Shown: positions 18,891-26,856 of the stretch, in pieces
Layout of the letters: every line of letters starts with the position of its first letter
How positions within the stretch are numbered: the stretch's first letter is position 1
Assembly: GCA_021772015.1 (NCBI GenBank)
Contig: JAETNS010000009.1
Location: forward strand, 62,001 to 126,000
Source of the DNA: Prevotellaceae bacterium
GTDB taxonomy: Bacteria > Bacteroidota > Bacteroidia > Bacteroidales > Muribaculaceae
Length of the DNA: 64,000 bases
Direction: 5' to 3'
Notes under the pieces: model-generated
Told to the model about the DNA's origin: nothing
What the model saw: the letters and a program-made list of their open reading frames with translations, nothing else
Databases searched by the model: none
Translations under genes and position numbers: made by a program

Positions 18891-18949
18891 CAAAGAGAAA
18901 TATTTTTACCCTCTCTCATAATTTTATTTGTGTTTTCAAAATTTCCACT

Positions 18950-19324
18950 ATGGACTTGATCAATCGGCTGAAACATTATATGGATATCCACCAGATAACC
19001 ATCTCTCAATTCGCTGACAGATGCGGCATACCTCGTCCTACGATGTCACAATTGATAAACGGGAGAAACAAACGGATTTCCGACGAAGTGATTAACAAAG
19101 TCCATTCTGCGTTCCCTGATTTATCCATCTTATGGCTAATGTTTGGCGAAGGAGACATGGAATCCAATCCAAAATCGATTGCGCAACCTCAGGAGAAAAT
19201 ATCCCGAAAGACAATATATTATTTGATACTCCGGAAACGCCGGCTTCAACAGCACCATTTCCACAACCGCTTCAACAGCAACCACCCCAGCAGCCTCAGA
19301 CCACGCCCCTATCAAATGACATAA
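18950..19324 (+). CDS. XRE-family HTH regulator, apparently frameshifted near its middle
   Basis: Residues 1-65 form a Cro/CI-type HTH (MDLINRLKHYMDIHQITIS, FADRCGIPRPTMSQLINGR) followed by the conserved LWLMFGEGDM. Up to about residue 82 (SIAQPQE) it reads as a typical Bacteroidetes XRE protein. It then continues as a basic tail of ~40 residues (ISRKTIYYLILRKRR…) that looks like out-of-frame translation. The family's usual C-terminal ending is found in the -1 frame (19199-19494). A missing A in the AAAA run at 19196-19199 would explain this. It could be a real mutation, a sequencing error or, less likely, recoding. Confidence 0.75.
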   Translation: MDLINRLKHYMDIHQITISQFADRCGIPRPTMSQLINGRNKRISDEVINKVHSAFPDLSILWLMFGEGDMESNPKSIAQPQEKISRKTIYYLILRKRRLQQHHFHNRFNSNHPSSLRPRPYQMT

Positions 19325-19494
19325 CCCACACCTTGCATTCCCCGGCCCCGGCTTCCACCACCGCATCCCCTGTCGAAAATCCATCTTTAGAGAAGAAAAG
19401 AATTTCAATTTCCCCGGATGCCCATAAAAAAATCACAAATATTGTGGTTTTTTACTCCGACAATTCTTTCCAGTCTTTCCTACCGGACGCATGA
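19199..19494 (+). pseudogene. Out-of-frame C-terminal half of the XRE regulator
   Basis: In the frame one base back from the HTH gene, the sequence reads NIPKDNILFDTPETP, a Pro/Gln/Ser/Thr-rich linker, then HKKITNIVVFYSDNSF and ends FLPDA. The FYSDNSF ending recurs at the C-terminus of Bacteroidetes XRE proteins. Joining it to SIAQPQEK by adding one A gives a coherent protein of about 181 residues. Listed separately because the genome as given does not encode it in one frame. Confidence 0.6.
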
Positions 19495-19546
19495 TTCCCC
19501 GCATCATATAGACAACTTGTCGAAAACACCCGCCTGACCATATAAC

Positions 19547-19591
19547 AAAACCACACCGAAACAGCCTTTATAACTCTTCCGGTGTGGTTTT
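19547..19591. terminator. Bidirectional terminator between XRE gene and lpxA
   Basis: Perfect 12-bp arms AAAACCACACCG (19547-19558) and CGGTGTGGTTTT (19580-19591), with a T-run on either strand. Confidence 0.85.
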
Positions 19592-19615
19592 AAGCCTCAT
19601 GACAGGCTATGCCTG

Positions 19616-20392
19616 TCAAACATATCCTCTGACTATTCCGCGCTTGGAATTGCGTATGAATTCTATTATCTCATCACGCTCCTTTGTGGCAGGAAGCTCT
19701 GCTTCAATGCGGTCAACCGCATCGGTCACATTCAAGCGTGAAAGGTAAAGATAACGATAAATCTCCTGAATCTCACGGATCTGATCATTGGTGAAATTAC
19801 GGCGACGCAAGCCAATGGAGTTTATACCCGTATATGCGATAGGATCACGCCCTGCCTTTACGAAAGGTGGTATATCCTTGTTTATACGAGAGCCTCCTTG
19901 AATCATCACATGAGTTCCGAGATGGCTGAACTGATGAATCAGAGTGCCTCCGCCAATAACCGCGAAATCATCCACCTGGACCTCACCGGCAAGCTGAGAG
20001 GAGTTTGAAATGATCACATTGTTGCCAACAAAGCAATCATGAGCCACATGGGAGTATGCCATGATAAGACAATTGCTTCCGACCACGGTTTTTCCCTTGG
20101 CGGCCGTGCCACGATTCACCGTGACGCACTCGCGTATTGTCGTATTGTCACCGATAATGGCCACAGTGTCTTCACCCTTGAACTTAAGATCCTGTGGTAT
20201 TCCGGATATCACAGCGCCAGGGAAGATGTTACAATGCTTGCCTATTCTCGCGCCTTCCATTATCGTCACATTGCTGCAGATATGTGAACCTTCACCGATT
20301 TCTACATTCTGATCAATCGTAACGAACGGGTCGATGACCACGCTTGGATGGATTTTCGCCGCAGGATGGATATATGCAAATGGCTGTTTCAT
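19616..20392 (-). CDS. lpxA: UDP-N-acetylglucosamine acyltransferase
   Basis: 258 residues, the normal length. Hexapeptide-repeat left-handed beta helix (IHPSVVIDPFVTIDQNVEIGE spread over the first coils). The catalytic His is in the YSHVAHDCFVGNN segment, and the C-terminal helical domain has the LRRRNF region. It transfers 3-hydroxyacyl from ACP to UDP-GlcNAc, the first step of lipid A synthesis. Third gene of the lpxD-lpxC/fabZ-lpxA operon, 22 bp after the fusion gene. Confidence 0.97.
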   Translation of the reverse strand: MKQPFAYIHPAAKIHPSVVIDPFVTIDQNVEIGEGSHICSNVTIMEGARIGKHCNIFPGAVISGIPQDLKFKGEDTVAIIGDNTTIRECVTVNRGTAAKGKTVVGSNCLIMAYSHVAHDCFVGNNVIISNSSQLAGEVQVDDFAVIGGGTLIHQFSHLGTHVMIQGGSRINKDIPPFVKAGRDPIAYTGINSIGLRRRNFTNDQIREIQEIYRYLYLSRLNVTDAVDRIEAELPATKERDEIIEFIRNSKRGIVRGYV

Positions 20393-20414
20393 ATTTGAAA
20401 AGCGTTCGTCGCGG

Positions 20415-21797
20415 TTACTTGTTTTTTACTATCTGAGCCATGAACTCGCATTCACAGACCACCTTGTCGCCGACAAACGCGACACCTTTCATAAGAGCGC
20501 ATCCTCGACGCAGGGGTGTCATGAAAGACACGTGGAACAATAATGTGTCACCCGGCACTACCTTTTGGCGGAATTTCACATTGTCGATCTTCATGAAGTA
20601 TGTGGAATAAGTCTCCGGCTCTTCAACCGTAGCCAACACAAGGAGGCCGCCTGTCTGGGCCATAGCCTCTATGAGCAACACGCCCGGCATCACCGGTTCC
20701 TGCGGGAAATGCCCTTGGAAAAACGGCTCATTTACCGTTACGTTCTTTACTCCGACAATAAAAGTCTCCCCCCTGTCGATGATCTTGTCAACAAGAAGCA
20801 TCGGATAACGATGAGGCAAGTGTTCACGGATATCGTTGATATCCATCAGCGGAGCCAATGAGGGATTATATGACGGAGCCTGTAACTCCTGACGTTGTAT
20901 TTCCTTGCGGATCTGCTTTGCAAAGGTCGTGTTGATCTTGTGACCCGGGCGGCAAGCGATGATACGTCCTTTCAATGGACGTCCTATAAGAGCCGTGTCG
21001 CCAAGGACATCAAGCAGTTTATGACGGGCCGGCTCATTCTCAAACTCAAGCGGGCGATTGTTGATGAAACCAAGTTCACTGACTTGCTTGTGCTCAACAC
21101 CCATAAGGTCTGATATATGATCAAGGTTTTCCTGAGTCATCTCCTTGTCATATATGACGATGGCATTGTCAAGATCACCCCCCTTTATAAGATTGGCGTT
21201 GAGCAACGGCTCGATTTCACGGACGAAGACAAATGTACGGCTTCCGCTGATCTCTTTCTGGAACTCTGACATCTTCTCCAATCTGGCAAACTGATTGGAC
21301 AGCACCGGCGAATCATAAGAAATCATCACATCAACCGAGAAATCATTGTCGGGAAGGACCGTCAGATGAGCGCCGGTATGAGGATCACGCACCTCGATCT
21401 TGCGTTTCACGACATAGAAATTCTTGTCGGCATTCTGCTCCAGAAGTCCTGTTTTTTCGATCGCCTCGCTAAACTGGCGGGCACTACCGTCAAGGATAGG
21501 GATTTCAGGCCCGGTGACCTTGATAAGACAATTGTCCACCCCTGCGGCATAAAGGGCAGCCAAGGCGTGCTCTACGGTTGAGACTCTGACATCACCTCTG
21601 GCAAGCACTGTGCCACGGTCTGTGTCTGTCACATTCTCGGCTAAAGCATCAATTACAGGTTCTCCTTCAAGGTCAAGACGTTGAATCTTATATCCATGAT
21701 TTTCCGGGGCAGGCAGAAAAGTGGCCTCGATTTCCAGACCTGTATGGAGCCCTTTCCCCTTTACGGAGAATTCGCCGTTAAGAGTAAGCTGTTTCAT
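20415..21797 (-). CDS. lpxC/fabZ: LpxC-FabZ fusion: UDP-3-O-acyl-GlcNAc deacetylase / 3-hydroxyacyl-ACP dehydratase
   Basis: 460 residues in two enzymes. Residues 1-~305 are LpxC with zinc ligands H77 (STVEHAL), H259 and D263 (RHKLLDVLGD), and H286 as the likely catalytic histidine. Residues ~315-460 are FabZ with active-site H363 in GHFPQEPVMPG and E377 in LLIEAMAQ. LpxC makes the committed lipid A step; FabZ dehydrates 3-hydroxyacyl-ACP and so competes for the same acyl pool. The fusion is characteristic of Bacteroidetes. The start codon overlaps the lpxD stop by one base. Confidence 0.97.
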   Translation of the reverse strand: MKQLTLNGEFSVKGKGLHTGLEIEATFLPAPENHGYKIQRLDLEGEPVIDALAENVTDTDRGTVLARGDVRVSTVEHALAALYAAGVDNCLIKVTGPEIPILDGSARQFSEAIEKTGLLEQNADKNFYVVKRKIEVRDPHTGAHLTVLPDNDFSVDVMISYDSPVLSNQFARLEKMSEFQKEISGSRTFVFVREIEPLLNANLIKGGDLDNAIVIYDKEMTQENLDHISDLMGVEHKQVSELGFINNRPLEFENEPARHKLLDVLGDTALIGRPLKGRIIACRPGHKINTTFAKQIRKEIQRQELQAPSYNPSLAPLMDINDIREHLPHRYPMLLVDKIIDRGETFIVGVKNVTVNEPFFQGHFPQEPVMPGVLLIEAMAQTGGLLVLATVEEPETYSTYFMKIDNVKFRQKVVPGDTLLFHVSFMTPLRRGCALMKGVAFVGDKVVCECEFMAQIVKNK

Positions 21798-22822
21798 TAT
21801 TTTTGGTTGCTGATATTTTCAAGTTTCTTCACACGGTCGAACAGTTCGCCGAGATTTTTCTGGTATACGATATTCCTGGCATACTTTTTCATATCTATTG
21901 CCGGTGCCCCCATCATGCGGGCATCAGAAGGTATACTGGAGGGCACGCCGGACTGGGCTCCTATCTGAACCCGGTCGCCTACCGTTATATGTCCGGCCAG
22001 ACCCACCTGGCCTCCAAACATACAATGACTGCCGACCTTGGTTGAGCCGGCGATGCCGACCTGCGCAGCCATGACCGTATGCTCCCCGATCCTGCAATTG
22101 TGGGCAATTTGCACAAGATTGTCAAGCTTAGTTCCCTTGCCGACAACCGTCGACCCCATCATGGCTCTGTCAACAGTCGTATTTGCCCCAAGCTCGACAT
22201 CATCCTCTATGATTACATTGCCAAGCTGCGGGATTTTCTTATAGCCCTCTTCGGTGGGAGCGAAGCCGAAGCCATCGGCTCCAACGACGCAACCGGAGTG
22301 AAGCACACAACGATCACCGATGTGGCAATTATGATAAACCTTGACTCCGGGTTTCAAAACCACTCCGTCCCCGATGACCACATTGTCACCAAGGTATACT
22401 TGCGGGAAGATCTTAACCCCACGGCCGATCTTCACTCCACGGCCAATATATGCGAATGCTCCGATATACACATCAGCGGGGATTTCCACCCCGTCAGAGA
22501 CATAACTCGGCTGCTCAATCCCTTCATACCTTGGTTCGAGTGCCTCGGCTGCCAAGTCAAGCAATCGCGCTATGGTGGCGTAGGGGTCATCCACCCGGAT
22601 CAATGTGACCGACACCGGATGCTCAGGGACAAAATCATTTTTGACCAAAACCACCGACGAACCGGTCTGATATATGTAATGCTCGTATTTCGGATTGGCG
22701 AGGAAAGACAACGCGCCTTGGCTTCCTTCTTCTATTTTCGCGAAAGTAGACACGACAGCCTTTCCGTCTCCTTCAACCTTACCGCCAACCATGGCGGCTA
22801 TTTGCTCTGCTGTAAACTGCAT
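21797..22822 (-). CDS. lpxD: UDP-3-O-(3-hydroxyacyl)glucosamine N-acyltransferase
   Basis: 341 residues. The N-terminal uridine-binding domain ([19 protein letters not shown]) is followed by a left-handed beta helix with many hexapeptides ([16 protein letters not shown]). The catalytic histidine is in [16 protein letters not shown], and the C-terminal helix includes KKLENI. It adds the second acyl chain in lipid A assembly. First gene of the operon; its promoter is divergent from that of rsmG. Confidence 0.96.
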   Translation of the reverse strand: MQFTAEQIAAMVGGKVEGDGKAVVSTFAKIEEGSQGALSFLANPKYEHYIYQTGSSVVLVKNDFVPEHPVSVTLIRVDDPYATIARLLDLAAEALEPRYEGIEQPSYVSDGVEIPADVYIGAFAYIGRGVKIGRGVKIFPQVYLGDNVVIGDGVVLKPGVKVYHNCHIGDRCVLHSGCVVGADGFGFAPTEEGYKKIPQLGNVIIEDDVELGANTTVDRAMMGSTVVGKGTKLDNLVQIAHNCRIGEHTVMAAQVGIAGSTKVGSHCMFGGQVGLAGHITVGDRVQIGAQSGVPSSIPSDARMMGAPAIDMKKYARNIVYQKNLGELFDRVKKLENISNQK

Positions 22823-22954
22823 TTTCTGGTATAAATAACATCCATGCCTTTATTTTTCATCCATATCGCCAGAAAGGCCATATTCCAAAAGAGCATCCTG
22901 TCAAAACCGGGAGAGAACCAGAACTGCCCTTGGCATGCATACTTTTACAATTTG

Positions 22955-22986
22955 CAAAGTTGGCAATTTTTTTCGACATAACCAAA
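22955..22986 (-). promoter_or_regulatory. Promoter of the lpxD operon
   Basis: On the minus strand, TTTG (22986-22983), a 20-bp spacer, then CAACTTTG (22962-22955), one mismatch from TAnnTTTG. Confidence 0.5.
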
Positions 22987-23000
22987 AATCATCCAAAGGT

Positions 23001-23031
23001 TTTGTCGCCACAGCTTTTTATCATAATTTTG
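23001..23031 (+). promoter_or_regulatory. Promoter of rsmG
   Basis: TTTG (23001-23004), 19-bp spacer, TAATTTTG (23024-23031); 28 bp before the ATG. Confidence 0.75.
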
Positions 23032-23059
23032 CATAAGTGAACCCAATAAAATAATTCAT

Positions 23060-23698
23060 ATGGACCACATCATCCCCACAAGTGTCATCTTAAAATATTT
23101 CCCCGATCTTTCAACGCGCCAACAACAACAGTTCGGCGAACTCGGAGGACTTTACGCAGCTTGGAATGAAAAAATAAATGTAATCTCTCGCAAAGACATC
23201 GGCAACATATACATTCACCACATCCTTCATAGTCTCGCCATAGGCAAATTCCTTACTCCGAACGAGGGCACCGATTTTCTCGATTTTGGTTGTGGCGGAG
23301 GATTCCCCGGAATCCCGCTTGCGATTTTATGGCCCGATTGCAATTTTCATCTCATTGACCGCGTAGGGAAAAAAATCCTGGTGGCAAGCGAAGTGGCAAA
23401 AGCTGTCGGTCTTTCAAACGTGACATTCCAGCATGGCGATGCCGGAGAATGCCATCGCAAATTCGATTATGTGGTCAGCCGGGCTGTCATGCGGCTCGAG
23501 GCATTATCACCCTTGGCAAAACGTAATATTTCCCGGGAATCACGCAATAAACTTCCCAATGGGTTGATTTGTTTGAAAGGAGGTGACTTGTCATCAGAAA
23601 TGGAGGCATCACAAGGCGACACTCTGGAGATCCCCCTCTCTGATTATTTTGAGGAGCCGTTCTTCGAGACAAAAAAACTGATTTACAAGCCCCTATAA
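23060..23698 (+). CDS. rsmG: 16S rRNA (guanine(527)-N7)-methyltransferase
   Basis: 212 residues. SAM-binding Rossmann motif DFGCGGGFPGIPLAI at residues ~75-89, preceded by HHILHSLAIGKF as in RsmG/GidB; the downstream VSRAVMRLEALSPLAK and LICLKGGDL are also family signatures. It methylates G527 in the 530 loop of 16S rRNA, and its loss gives low-level streptomycin resistance in other bacteria. It is 34 bp ahead of the metallo-hydrolase gene on the same strand. Confidence 0.95.
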   Translation: MDHIIPTSVILKYFPDLSTRQQQQFGELGGLYAAWNEKINVISRKDIGNIYIHHILHSLAIGKFLTPNEGTDFLDFGCGGGFPGIPLAILWPDCNFHLIDRVGKKILVASEVAKAVGLSNVTFQHGDAGECHRKFDYVVSRAVMRLEALSPLAKRNISRESRNKLPNGLICLKGGDLSSEMEASQGDTLEIPLSDYFEEPFFETKKLIYKPL

Positions 23699-23732
23699 AC
23701 TGATTCAATTAACATCAACCGAGCCATGCGTC

Positions 23733-24374
23733 ATGATAAATCTGAAATATTTCACATTCAATCCTTTTGACGAGAACACATATGTGATCTGGGATCCGAT
23801 AACTCTGGAGGGAGCGGTGATTGATCCGGGAATGTCTTCGGGAAAAGAAAACATCGAGTTCGACAAATTCATAAAAGCAGAAAACCTGTCGCTTAAAGCC
23901 ATACTCCTCACCCATATTCATATCGACCATACATTTGGAGTAGACCATGTCAAGGAAACATACAAAACGCCTGTACTTGCAAACAAAGCGGACGAGTTTC
24001 TTGGCCAACGTCGCATGGAGCAGGCACAGATGTTTCATCTGCCGGTTGAGTTATCACCACTTATAGTTGACCGACTCATTGATGAAGGTGAGGTGTTGAA
24101 ACTCGGCGACGACACAGTATTTGCCCTGCATGCTCCGGGACATTCCCCCGGAAGTCTACTCTACTACATACCATCATCAGGCATATTGTTCTCCGGAGAT
24201 GTGCTGTTTAAGGGCAGCATCGGGCGTACAGATCTCCCCGGTGGTAATTACGGGCAGCTTGTGAGAAGCATCAATCAGAAAATAATTGAACTTCCCCTAT
24301 CAACCCGCGTGTATCCCGGACATGGGCCATCCACAACGATCGCCGACGAGATAAGATCAAATCCATACTTCTGA
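23733..24374 (+). CDS. MBL-fold metallo-hydrolase (glyoxalase II-like)
   Basis: 213 residues. Metal-binding HIHIDHT lies near residue ~62, the second-site His in APGHSPGSLLYY, the bridging Asp in LFSGDVLFKGSIGRTDLPGG and the last His in VYPGHGPST. The fold is that of hydroxyacylglutathione hydrolase-like enzymes, but Bacteroidetes generally lack glutathione, so the thioester substrate is unknown. A 21-bp inverted repeat terminates it. Confidence 0.9.
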   Translation: MINLKYFTFNPFDENTYVIWDPITLEGAVIDPGMSSGKENIEFDKFIKAENLSLKAILLTHIHIDHTFGVDHVKETYKTPVLANKADEFLGQRRMEQAQMFHLPVELSPLIVDRLIDEGEVLKLGDDTVFALHAPGHSPGSLLYYIPSSGILFSGDVLFKGSIGRTDLPGGNYGQLVRSINQKIIELPLSTRVYPGHGPSTTIADEIRSNPYF

Positions 24375-24397
24375 TCTGAAACAAATAATAAATATTA

Positions 24398-24440
24398 CAT
24401 TAAGTGACTGGTCAAAATAATTTTGACCAGTCACTTAATG
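24398..24440. terminator. 21-bp perfect inverted repeat, bidirectional terminator
   Basis: Arms 24398-24418 and 24420-24440 around a single central base (CATTAAGTGACTGGTC… and its complement), ending one base before the stop codon of the convergent lipoprotein gene. The stem interior is TCAAAAT/ATTTTGA. Confidence 0.75.
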
Positions 24441-24441
24441 T

Positions 24442-25641
24442 TTAAAAACAACAGGAGGCAGAGGATCCAACACTTATATGCAAGTCTTGCGCACGGCAGA
24501 TTTCTGTCGATGTCTCGCCTGTCCACCCGCAACACTGGTTTATCCCAGTGTAAACCCTGACAAAATCAACTCCGGGCAGCATAACCGGCAACCCATCGGA
24601 ATCAACAGCATCTGAAATATCAAAGCTGTTGAGGTCTGCATATTCATTGGGATGGTTGTCAGCATATCCCCAATCGTAGCAATAGCGTATGAAATATGCG
24701 CCTGTGCCCGAGAGGTCAACTCCGTTCTGAGGCAATCTTGAGCCGGAGAAGGTCAAAATGTCTTCTTTTATCCATAAAGGATAATATTCATTTCGATGGA
24801 AACTGTTTTTCGACATGAAAGAGTTTACCCCTTCTGAATCTTCCCAGGCTATGTAATTAACGTCTGTGAGATTTCCTTGGGAAATGACCTCCCTGTCAGG
24901 ATCAGGTCTATGGTATGTTATCTTATAATCAAGAATAGTCGCGGGATTGTGATATTCGCTTCCTTTAAGTTCATACCACCCATCATCAGGGAGGCCGTTG
25001 CAATTCCGATCATAACTGACCATCACAATTCCCGGTTCGGACGAGCCCCCTTTCTTGTCGGGGGTAATTAGCTCATAGAAACTGTTTCCCAAAATCATGA
25101 AATCCTTCTCTCCCGGACGATTGACCACTGTATGGTCAAATCCAAAAGTTACATATCCGCCGAACCCGCCAAGTGACACCATGACATCATTTGTACCGGA
25201 AATCGATTCTTCTACCTTTTTCAGCATCTCAACATATGAGTCGCCCTCTTCATATTGAGGCATCGTATTGATAAACTGGCCGGGAGCGGGATTGTATTCA
25301 TAAACCTTGGATATATACGGGCTGTAATCGATTTCCTCATGAAGCACTGTCACAGAAAATTCGAAATGGTATGGTGTCTGTTCATCGATTATGTCAAGCG
25401 AAAGCTCATAAACGCCCTCCTTTTCCGCGAGGAATATGTAATCCCTCTCGGTAGAAAGCATCTCGCCTGCGCGAGTCGACCATCGGTAGGAAGAGCCCGT
25501 CAATTCCGGATGCAAAGGTAATTTCTGCATCCTGTAAATGCGGTATGAGTCATCTATGCCGAGGCTGACTGTAGGCACATCGTCAGAACATCCGACGATT
25601 GTCAACGAGACCAATGGTATAAGCAACTTTCTATTGAGCAT
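24442..25641 (-). CDS. Surface lipoprotein of the cobalamin locus, function unassigned
   Basis: 399 residues with a lipoprotein signal (LVSLTIVGCSDD, lipidated C18). Residues ~30-105 look like a PKD/Ig-type beta domain (YRWSTRAGEML… FEFSVTVL). The rest is a Trp/Tyr/Asp-rich beta domain with FGFDHTVVNRPGEKDF, DRNCNGLPDDGWYEL (a Ca-binding-like D-x-N-x-N pattern) and a cysteine-rich end (CCGW, SCCF). Third gene of the riboswitch-controlled operon after the TonB receptor and BtuG-like gene. Its place suggests a cell-surface accessory for corrinoid capture, comparable in position to BtuH-type proteins, but homology to them cannot be judged here. Confidence 0.75.
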   Translation of the reverse strand: MLNRKLLIPLVSLTIVGCSDDVPTVSLGIDDSYRIYRMQKLPLHPELTGSSYRWSTRAGEMLSTERDYIFLAEKEGVYELSLDIIDEQTPYHFEFSVTVLHEEIDYSPYISKVYEYNPAPGQFINTMPQYEEGDSYVEMLKKVEESISGTNDVMVSLGGFGGYVTFGFDHTVVNRPGEKDFMILGNSFYELITPDKKGGSSEPGIVMVSYDRNCNGLPDDGWYELKGSEYHNPATILDYKITYHRPDPDREVISQGNLTDVNYIAWEDSEGVNSFMSKNSFHRNEYYPLWIKEDILTFSGSRLPQNGVDLSGTGAYFIRYCYDWGYADNHPNEYADLNSFDISDAVDSDGLPVMLPGVDFVRVYTGINQCCGWTGETSTEICRAQDLHISVGSSASCCF

Positions 25642-25692
25642 TTTTGTATAGATTCTTAATTTTTAAACTTACTCCGGCGGCATTATCAATTA

Positions 25693-26856
25693 CTATCTCG
25701 GAAGGAAACATATATGCGCCGGAATATCACCTGCCCTCACGCTCCACTTCTTCCGGCCATAACGGTCAAAACAGTACAATGTGCCTGATGACACATAATT
25801 TTTAGCGTCCGTGACAAAAATATCGCCGGTCTCCGGATGCACGGCAATGCCATATGGTATCGTGATCTCTTTTTCAGTGCCATCCGTTATGAAGTTGTCG
25901 GATATCACCTCATGGGTACGCACATCTATAATGCCATATGATATGGCATTTGTCGACGAATACTCATTCCATTCTGTAGCATAATAAAACAAGGAGTCCC
26001 CCTTTATCGCCATGTTGGAACAAGCCATGTCAAGCCTATCCTCAACCGACATCCGGTTTTGTCCGGGCTTCTTTGAAAGCACATACAACCTGGAAGGACG
26101 CGAACGATGATCCCCCCTGGAATTTACCCAAAGTTGATTATACTTATCCTTCTTAACCCGATGAAGATTGATATCCACCGGTATTTGCCGGACCTGCTTG
26201 AAGTCTATCATCTGTATTACAGAGACAGTATTGTCATATTGAGGAGCCAGATACCCTCCTGAATTTGCGACATACATGTAATCATCGACTATCTCCATCT
26301 CTTCCGGCTGATAACCTACCGTCACTTTCCTTGTGACAGCAAGTGACAATGTGTCTACCTCATACACCGCGCCTTTAGGGGCGTTTATGTCAATCAATAC
26401 CGGACCGACATAACTGCTGACATAAGCCTTGCCTCTATGGAAACGTACATAACGGCAATTGGGAATGTCGACCTGTCCTATCCTGACCCCACTGCGGCTG
26501 TCAAGCACCTCCACTTTGTGAGAGCAATTTACCACCACATAGAGTTTTGACCCATAGATACCTATATCGTTGCCTACGTCGCCAAGCTCTTTCACCACGT
26601 TTGGATTACGCTCGGCATATATGTTACGGGAATATAACCCGGTGAAATAATCGAAATAATCGAGGCTACACTTGTTTGATCCCATATTCCCTTCGTTTAC
26701 AACATAAAAACCCCTTATAGAGGTATTGGAAGAAGGACTTTCCGGAATAACATCATACTCCGTGGGCACCACGAGCTCGTCTTCACGACAGCCCGTGACG
26801 CACAACAGGAGCGGCAGAAAATAAAAAAATACCTTATGCTGAATTTTGGTCATCAT
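25693..26856 (-). CDS. btuG: BtuG-like cobalamin-binding surface lipoprotein (beta-propeller)
   Basis: 387 residues; lipobox VTGC near residue 22. The remainder is a YncE/DUF5074-type seven-bladed propeller with repeats of the form YVVVNCSHKVEVLDSRSG and MYVANSGGY, and the signature YVVNEGNMGSNKCSLDYFD. In Bacteroides, BtuG proteins sit on top of BtuB and bind corrinoids with very high affinity. The gene overlaps the TonB-receptor gene by four bases (ATGA) and lies under the same cobalamin riboswitch, which supports this assignment. Confidence 0.85.
   Translation of the reverse strand: MMTKIQHKVFFYFLPLLLCVTGCREDELVVPTEYDVIPESPSSNTSIRGFYVVNEGNMGSNKCSLDYFDYFTGLYSRNIYAERNPNVVKELGDVGNDIGIYGSKLYVVVNCSHKVEVLDSRSGVRIGQVDIPNCRYVRFHRGKAYVSSYVGPVLIDINAPKGAVYEVDTLSLAVTRKVTVGYQPEEMEIVDDYMYVANSGGYLAPQYDNTVSVIQMIDFKQVRQIPVDINLHRVKKDKYNQLWVNSRGDHRSRPSRLYVLSKKPGQNRMSVEDRLDMACSNMAIKGDSLFYYATEWNEYSSTNAISYGIIDVRTHEVISDNFITDGTEKEITIPYGIAVHPETGDIFVTDAKNYVSSGTLYCFDRYGRKKWSVRAGDIPAHICFLPR

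Larger units (their letters stand above)
17868..18949. other. AT-rich gene desert
   Basis: About 1.08 kb without a convincing gene, clearly richer in A+T than its surroundings. A possible promoter (TTTC at 18156-18159, TACCTTTG at 18179-18186) could drive a transcript, and a 62-codon ORF from 18412 is preceded by AGGAGGG. Its predicted product (N-, I- and T-rich, no known motif) is not convincing. The distal end holds the XRE promoter (18859-18890). No tRNA, insertion-sequence end, tandem repeat or DnaA-box cluster was seen. Confidence 0.5.

Noticed and set aside
22079-22834. 251-codon plus-strand ORF
   Set aside because: Antisense to lpxD, whose hexapeptide repeats are unmistakable.
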